NCBI GenBank assembly: GCA_964646615.1
Contig: CAZYEV010000095.1
Coordinates: forward strand, 1 to 64,000
DNA from: M3007 sp964646615
GTDB taxonomy: Bacteria > Bacteroidota > Bacteroidia > Chitinophagales > Saprospiraceae
Direction: 5' to 3'
Length of the DNA stretch: 64,000 nt
The notes under the pieces are model-generated. The model was not told where the DNA came from. It saw only the letters and a list, made by a program, of their open reading frames with translations, and searched no databases. Shown here piece after piece: positions 59,121 through 64,000 of the stretch (positions are counted from its first letter, which is position 1; each line of letters starts with the position of its first letter). The position numbers and the translations under genes are program-made.

Positions 59121-60980
59121 ATGAAATTCAAGCGCTTATACGAATGGCTGCTCCTCTTTTCTTTGCCCTGCTGTGGTTGGGGCAATAGCCCTCTGGCTTT
59201 GTGCGATACGGCGGATGCCGGTGTTTCCATACGCGCCCTCGTCCGCACGGAAAGCCGGGGAGACAGCTGCCCGGAGTACATTGTACTGCAGCTGACCGCC
59301 CATTCGGCCAGGCCTCGGGAAATAGCGCATCTGCGCGTGGCCCTGCGCTGGCAGCAGGACGGTACCCTGCATCCGCTCATGACGGACAGTACAGGGCGCG
59401 CTTTAGGCACCTTTCAATTAGGAGAAGTGGGAAATCGCACCCGCTTGGTGTGGGAAAGTACGCAGCCTTTTTCTCTGTCGCCGGCGGACACCGCCCTGCT
59501 GCTTCAGCTACGCTGGGAAACGCCTGCGCAGGGGTGCCTGACTTTTGAAGCGTGGGAAGAGGCACGCTTGACGTGTGCCGATGCCGGTGGTACCTGCCTG
59601 CTGGACACTCGCGTGCTAACTGAAACGGCCTGCATTCAGCAGCGATTGCTGGAAATATCGGCCTACTACGCCGCAGACGGTTCGCCACTGACGCATTGGG
59701 AGTACTACCTGACGCCTTGCGAGCATCGCAACCCTCCGAACTGCGAACGACGCGGCCACAGCGGCGAATACTCAACCCTCCGCGTGTGCGCCTGCCCGCT
59801 GCCGGGTGAGGAGCAGGGCGTGCGCCTGAGCAAGCAGGATGCCCTCTTGCGCGGCATCAGTACTGCCGATGTCATCGCCATCATATGGCATATTCTGGGC
59901 GTCAGGCCCATAGACGACGGCTTGCGCCTGCTGGCCGCCGACATGGACAACAGCGGTACGGTAACGATGGCCGATGCGTTCATGCTGTACAAAGCACTGC
60001 TGGGCCACCCTCAGCGGGAATGGTCAGAGCCCTGGCGCTTCTGGCCTCAATCGCTGGCGGAAGCGGCACGCACCACGCCCAGCGCCTGGGACGTGCTCCA
60101 GCCCGACGTGTGGACGCCCTGTGGTGAACCTGCCTCAGAGAAATTGAACCGCAATGCCGGAATCAGCCGCTTTCGCCTGCCTTTCACCTCCGATACCGCT
60201 AACCGGCTGGCGTTTATCGGTTTAAAAATAGGCGATGTCAATGCCGATTTGCTGTCGAAGCCCCCAGATGGCCCGCCCGTTACCTGGGGCACCTATGCCC
60301 GCACGGGCAACGCGGGCGACCGCGTCGAAATACCCGTATTTGCCACAGAAAGCCAGACATTAGCCGGCTGGCAAATGACCCTGTACTACGACACGACGCT
60401 CCTGCACCCTTCTGAAATGCGCTGGATGTCCATCCGCCGCGACAACGGCGACCATTGCGACTGGCATAGCCCTACTCCGGGCGAAATACGCTTGCTGTGC
60501 TTCAGCGGCAACCAGCCTCACTCGCTCCAGACAGGGCAGCCCATCTTTTTTATAGCCGGCCAATGGAAACGCAGCGTGCGGCAGCCCATCGTGCCCGTTC
60601 AAATCCGCCTGAATGGCGACCTCCCCTCCGAGGCTTACGACACGCTGCTGATGCCGCGCCCCTGCCGCATAGTAACTTCCAACCAGTCGCTGCTGTACCC
60701 AGACCCTGACCCCCAGCACGCGGTAGAATGTCGCCTGGCAGTAGAGCCTAACCCCAACCGCGGGGCGTTCCGCCTCCACATCGAGGCCAGCGCTCCCGTC
60801 CGAGGCTACTTGCGCCTGTACGATGCTTACCATCGGAGCCTTTACGAAACCGAAATGCGCCTGCCTGCTGGCCTTACCGTGATACCCTCCGCACGCTTCG
60901 GCCCGCTGCCGCCCGGTCGCTATCGCGTCAGTCTGGCGACGCCGGAGGCGCATTATTCGCTGTCGTTTGTGCGGCAATGA
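59121..60980 (+). CDS. Secreted protein with dockerin-like and cohesin-like segments and a T9SS tail
   Basis: The 619-residue product has a signal peptide (MKFKRLYEWLLLFSLPCCGW). A beta-rich first part with many cysteines follows (about 20-240). Next comes a dockerin-like pair (about 250-305): STADVIAIIWHILG, then ADMDNSGTVTMADAFMLYKA with an EF-hand-like DMDNSGT calcium loop. A cohesin-like segment (about 390-500) has AGDRVEIPVFATESQTLAGW and MTLYYDTTLL. The last 80 residues (AVEPNPNRGAFRLHI to SLSFVRQ) look like a T9SS sorting domain. Combining dockerin- and cohesin-like parts in one T9SS protein is unusual. ATG 59121 gives the signal peptide. Confidence 0.75.
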   Translation: MKFKRLYEWLLLFSLPCCGWGNSPLALCDTADAGVSIRALVRTESRGDSCPEYIVLQLTAHSARPREIAHLRVALRWQQDGTLHPLMTDSTGRALGTFQLGEVGNRTRLVWESTQPFSLSPADTALLLQLRWETPAQGCLTFEAWEEARLTCADAGGTCLLDTRVLTETACIQQRLLEISAYYAADGSPLTHWEYYLTPCEHRNPPNCERRGHSGEYSTLRVCACPLPGEEQGVRLSKQDALLRGISTADVIAIIWHILGVRPIDDGLRLLAADMDNSGTVTMADAFMLYKALLGHPQREWSEPWRFWPQSLAEAARTTPSAWDVLQPDVWTPCGEPASEKLNRNAGISRFRLPFTSDTANRLAFIGLKIGDVNADLLSKPPDGPPVTWGTYARTGNAGDRVEIPVFATESQTLAGWQMTLYYDTTLLHPSEMRWMSIRRDNGDHCDWHSPTPGEIRLLCFSGNQPHSLQTGQPIFFIAGQWKRSVRQPIVPVQIRLNGDLPSEAYDTLLMPRPCRIVTSNQSLLYPDPDPQHAVECRLAVEPNPNRGAFRLHIEASAPVRGYLRLYDAYHRSLYETEMRLPAGLTVIPSARFGPLPPGRYRVSLATPEAHYSLSFVRQ

Positions 60981-61135
60981 GCGAGAGCAACGGACACAGC
61001 CTCTCCTCCTCCAAGGTCTCTAGTCCTACGTCCGAGTTAGGCGGTTACGAAATGACAAGAATTGTTACACCAGCGTAACGCTACTTGAGGAGATGCCATA
61101 CTGCCCTGTCTGCGCTGGGTTAAACAGCCAGACAG

Positions 61136-61585
61136 TCATTTTTGCAAGGCTCTGACTCTTTCGAGGCTCTTCATCATTTTATTATGGTTCTCCAATCCGA
61201 CGATAGCCATGGGTAAACCAATGGAGAACGCCAAACCTGCACCTGAGACTCCTGCAATGGCGATTCCCAGACTCTCCAAAAGATCTTCTTCTGAGGCGGC
61301 TGCGGCTTTTGTTACCACCAAAATCAAAACGCTAGCGCCTAAGAATGCTCCACCTATTCCTCCCCACTTTCTTGATTTTTCGCGATATTTGATAACGTCA
61401 TGAAGGGCTGCATTAAGTTCCGCGTTCTCAAAGTGGTGGTCTGATAACAAGACTCTGTGAGAAAGGAAAAACTCGCGATTTTGCAACAGGAGCTTTTTCT
61501 GCTCATCGATGTCCCCTCCTTGGCCCAGCACAGTTCCAGTGGCAGTTACAGCCAAAAAGACTATAGAGAGTAAATACAAACGCAT
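61136..61585 (-). CDS. Small membrane protein of unknown function
   Basis: The 149-residue product has an N-terminal signal or helix (LLSIVFLAVTATGTVLG). An acidic/basic helical stretch with KKLLLQNREFFLSHRVLL and ALHDVIKYREKSRKW follows, then two glycine/alanine-rich membrane segments (GIGGAFLGASVLILVVTKAA; LGIAIAGVSGAGLAFSIGLP). It ends with a short basic helix. I recognise no family. GC content is below that of most of the window. It stands alone in a gene-poor region, with no clear promoter element. Confidence 0.6.
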   Translation of the reverse strand: MRLYLLSIVFLAVTATGTVLGQGGDIDEQKKLLLQNREFFLSHRVLLSDHHFENAELNAALHDVIKYREKSRKWGGIGGAFLGASVLILVVTKAAAASEEDLLESLGIAIAGVSGAGLAFSIGLPMAIVGLENHNKMMKSLERVRALQK

Positions 61586-61900
61586 GGCTAAAACTTTTTA
61601 GGAGTGAAGAAGAGAAGCCAAAGGCTTGAATTCGTGTGTTTTCATTGTACTACGAATGCGTATTCTGTTACGGCTATGTTTGTCTCTGATGCCAACAAAT
61701 ACGGAATAAGGCTTAGCAACTGACATTTCGCACGGTTGAGATGCCCTTTCCGCGCGAGCCCTTCCTGTCGCCTTTGAATTTTCTGGTAGTGACGGGTTTT
61801 AACTGAAAATACTTGAATAAGTTTTTGATTATCATTTAGTTAAAAACAAATTTTGATTGACCATCAGTTAATTTCTTTCGCTATCATTTTTTTAACTCAC
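61586..61900. other. Gene-free AT-rich region
   Basis: No gene is supported. The stretch 61790-61900 is markedly AT-rich compared with the rest of the window. No insertion-sequence end or tRNA remnant is visible. Confidence 0.5.
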
Positions 61901-62000
61901 GAGGACGCGGAGAAACGCCGAAAGAAACCCTTCTGCGACCTTTGTGGTTTGTTTTCTAAACTCTTGCCTGACAGCAGCCTCGCGTAAAGTCAGCTAGTAA
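61901..62000. repeat. Intergenic CTCTGCG-type repeat (copy B)
   Basis: GAGGACGCGGAGAAACGCCG is followed by TTCTGCGACCTTTGTGGTTT, then TCTAAACTCTTGCCTGACAG and CAGCCTCGCGTAAAGTCAG. The stem is degenerate but the tail (TTGCC, AGCAGCCT, GCGTAAAGTCAG) matches copies A and C. Confidence 0.6.
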
Positions 62001-62060
62001 TGGTATCTGTCAACAAACAGGCCCTACGCAAGCCATCCCGTTGAAAGAGAAGGAACAAAA

Positions 62061-62160
62061 AACGCTGACGACGCAGAAGGGCGCCGAGAAAAACACCTCC
62101 CCGGCCCTCTGCGTTTTTTTAACCCTTTTGCCCCCTAGTAGCTTTGCGTAAGGCCAGTTA
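62061..62160. repeat. Intergenic CTCTGCG-type repeat (copy C)
   Basis: AACGCTGACGACGCAGAAGG is followed by CCCTCTGCGTTTTTTTAACC and CTTTTGCCCCCTAGTAGCTT, then TGCGTAAGGCCAGT. It lies 60 bp after copy B in the same orientation. Confidence 0.6.
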
Positions 62161-62369
62161 ACAGGCCATTAGCCCGACCTCGTTTTACTTGACTACTAAG
62201 AAAGGCCTTACCCACATTTGGCCGGCCTCCCTGACCCAGAGGTGATATATAGACCCGTGCATTACATTGGGATACTACTAAACGAGTGCTTTCAAGTAAT
62301 TTAAAATCGAGGTTATTCATGAGATTAGACTCTTTTAGCAAAGGATCGTTCCTAAAAAAATGCACGTAT

Positions 62370-63071
62370 CTATATTCCCGGAGAGGGTCTGGGCAGTGCT
62401 GCGCTTGTCGGCCCTGTGCCTTGCCACACGGTGCGCCCGCTGATGTCGGTAACCCACCATTGGGCAGGGGTACTCCCTGCCCGTTCAACTCGTTGGGTTG
62501 CCGGGCGTACTTCGAAGACGCCGTAATTAGGGCTGGGCACCACAAGCCACCCACTGTTGGCGTCGTCGGTCTGAGGAGTCAGGCTGGAGGCTGCGCTTTC
62601 TACCCACACGATGGCCTGGTTGGTGCAACGCGTCGTCTGGTGGTTGAACGTTACACAGGAGTGGTTGGTAATGGTTTGCCCGGGCGCTACGAGGGGCCTC
62701 AGCCGCACGGAGAAAAGGATGAAACCGCCTGCACCGGCGCTCCCTTGTGTGGTAGGCGACAGACGGATATCCTCGAAGTACCAGCGCACGACCTGGTTAG
62801 CCTCCTTTACCATGTGGTATGGATGGCTGGCAGCGAGCACCGTCAGCGTGGCAGCATCGAGCCGGGGGTCGAGCGTATCGCGCACGACTACGTGATAAGC
62901 CGTATCTGCCCGAGGGTTCTGGAAGCGAATAAGGTAGGTGATGGCCGGCCCTTCGGAGCCATCGGGCGCGGTCAGTACAGTGCTGCCAAGCACCTGAATG
63001 TCGGTTTGGGCGGTTACTGAAGCACTGAGCAGCAAGAGCCCTCCAAACCAATGAGCATAACGAAGACACAT
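62370..63071 (-). pseudogene. T9SS-sorted protein with an interrupted C-terminal sorting domain (probable frameshift)
   Basis: The frame encodes 233 residues: a signal peptide (MCLRYAHWFGGLLLLSASVTAQ) and a repeat domain of the kind called DUF7619/DUF11-like (about 35-165: ITYLIRFQNPRADTAYHVVV, DTLDPRLDAATL). A T9SS sorting domain begins (VVPSPNYGVFEVRP) but stops at LPRPSPGI. Shifting the frame by one base at the TAG codon continues it as YRYVHFF and then LLKESNL, the expected shape of the last strands. A one-base deletion near 62355 is therefore likely, either real or a sequencing error. Without the tail, surface sorting should fail. If the stop is correct, the protein is simply truncated by about 15 residues. 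Confidence 0.6.
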
Positions 63072-63321
63072 AAACGAGCAAGAGATGAGGGGGTGTTTAC
63101 AGAGCAGAAAGGTCTTCAGCGCCGAAGGTAAAATCTTATCTGAAAATCGCGCAGATATTTTTTCATAAATCCTGAAACGCCGTAAGCCTTCGGACTTTTC
63201 TGCGGCAGTAGAACGCCCATGTTTTCTTTCGAGAAAAAACTTTACCGGCTTCCGCATCCAGCGCGTTTCTTTGCTGCTGTGCTCTATAGCGCGTAGTATT
63301 CACAAAAACGCATTGTTGCTT

Positions 63322-64000
63322 ATGCCGTCTCGGCGTTTGTTTTTGAAAAACACCCTCTTAGCTGGCACGGGTATGCTTGCCGGCATGGAATTGTGGCGCC
63401 AATGGCTGCCCTTGCCGGATGACATGATGGACAAAAGCGCCAACTGGCCCGCTGTTATCGCTACGTGGGACAACCGCAAAGCAACTGCTGCCGCCTGGGA
63501 CATCCTCTCTGCCAGCGGACGCGCGCTGGATGCCGTAGAAGCCGGCGCGCGCGTGGCCGAGGCCGACCCCAAGGACACCAGCGTCGGCTACGGCGGCTTA
63601 CCCGACCGCGACGGCAACGTTACGCTCGATGCCTGCATCATGGATGAATTCGGCAATGCTGGCTCCGTCACTTATTTGCAACACATCAAACATCCCATCA
63701 GCGTGGCGCGCCGGGTGATGGAAAAAACGCCGCACGTCATCCTCTCAGGCGACGGCGCCCTGGAGTTTGCGCTCAGCGAGGGCTTTCCGAAAGAAAATCT
63801 GCTGACCGAAGAAGCCCGCCGCGCCTGGGAAGCCTGGAAGGTAAAATCGGAGTACCGGCCCGTCATCAACAGCGAGCGGCACGACACGATTGGCATCGTC
63901 GCCATTGACGCGCAGCGCCGCCTGTCGGGCGCGTGTTCAACCAGCGGCATGGCCTTCAAGATGCGCGGGCGCGTGGGCGACAGCCCTATCATCGGCGCTG
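63322..64000 (+). CDS. Glycosylasparaginase/isoaspartyl peptidase-family Ntn hydrolase (cut by window edge)
   Basis: The frame is open from ATG 63322 to the end of the window (226 residues). The N-terminus SRRLFLKNTLLAG is a twin-arginine-type signal, which suggests export in folded form. The enzyme resembles N4-(beta-N-acetylglucosaminyl)-L-asparaginase: SANWPAVIATWDNRKATAAAW, GGLPDRDGNVTLDACIMD, and HDTIGIVAIDAQRRL. The Thr in HDTIG should become the catalytic N-terminal residue after self-cleavage. CSTSGMAFKMRGRVGDSPIIGA follows, as in the beta subunit. Such enzymes release asparagine from glycopeptides. The C-terminal end lies beyond the window. Confidence 0.92.
   Translation, partial: MPSRRLFLKNTLLAGTGMLAGMELWRQWLPLPDDMMDKSANWPAVIATWDNRKATAAAWDILSASGRALDAVEAGARVAEADPKDTSVGYGGLPDRDGNVTLDACIMDEFGNAGSVTYLQHIKHPISVARRVMEKTPHVILSGDGALEFALSEGFPKENLLTEEARRAWEAWKVKSEYRPVINSERHDTIGIVAIDAQRRLSGACSTSGMAFKMRGRVGDSPIIGA

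Noticed and set aside
62135..62554. Minus-strand frame of 139 codons as a separate gene
   Set aside because: It combines the shifted tail of the T9SS protein with repeat copy C; it has no start signal or family of its own.

Overview
The window comes from a GC-rich member of the Bacteroidota. Five lines of evidence agree. Several secreted proteins end in type IX secretion (T9SS) sorting domains. There is an ExbB-ExbD-ExbD-TonB energy-transducing operon and a TonB-dependent receptor with its partner genes. Families typical of the phylum are present (Omp28, DUF6029, BT_3928-like DoxX, DUF1599, DUF1573, a serine-palmitoyltransferase-like enzyme). At least a dozen genes have the Bacteroidota -7 promoter element TAnnTTTG, most often TACCTTTG. 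Affinity to Saprospiria/Chitinophagia-like lineages is only an inference. I see no prophage, insertion sequence, CRISPR array, tRNA or rRNA.

Layout. 0-6 kb: T9SS cargo proteins around formate-tetrahydrofolate ligase (fhs). 6-13.4 kb: an ALDH7-type aldehyde dehydrogenase, a secreted phosphoesterase, xseA, a DUF1599 protein, a BT_3928-like membrane protein and a DUF4261-like protein, with short palindromes (GGCCAAAC-AA-GTTTGGCC) scattered between them. 13.4-16 kb: a long non-coding stretch with a structured leader and a 35-codon ORF, then a large helical-repeat protein whose paralogue lies at 46.8 kb. 16-20 kb: small membrane proteins, a MacB-like permease and a GH3-family protein. 20-24 kb: a tightly coupled three-gene signalling module (PAS kinase, receiver, membrane protein). 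24-35.7 kb: a GH13 amylase, the TonB operon, a probable metal-uptake locus (His/Cys protein, receptor, lipoprotein), a GH25 lysozyme and a LysM protein. 35.7-44 kb: housekeeping metabolism (kdsB, sucC, a cysteine/cystathionine synthase, a serine-palmitoyltransferase-like enzyme, a methyltransferase, a YigZ-like protein, an acyl-CoA dehydrogenase). 44-64 kb: Omp28/DUF6029, the second helical-repeat protein, trxB, a 1042-residue PKD/glycosidase-like T9SS protein, proC, an M16 peptidase, an acyltransferase, a dockerin/cohesin-like T9SS protein, a probably frameshifted T9SS protein, and a glycosylasparaginase running off the right edge.

Most genes are single units or short operons. Convergent pairs are packed tightly (kdsB/sucC 8 bp apart; YigZ-like and acyl-CoA dehydrogenase overlapping by 18 bp) or separated by hairpin terminators. 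Several promoters lie so close to the start codon that the mRNAs should be leaderless.

The best candidates for something undescribed are: (1) the paralogous helical-repeat proteins, each behind a structured leader with a short ORF; (2) the kinase-receiver-membrane module; (3) the interspersed palindrome family, which shows one compensatory base pair; and (4) a second family of degenerate CTCTGCG-type intergenic repeats with a conserved tail.
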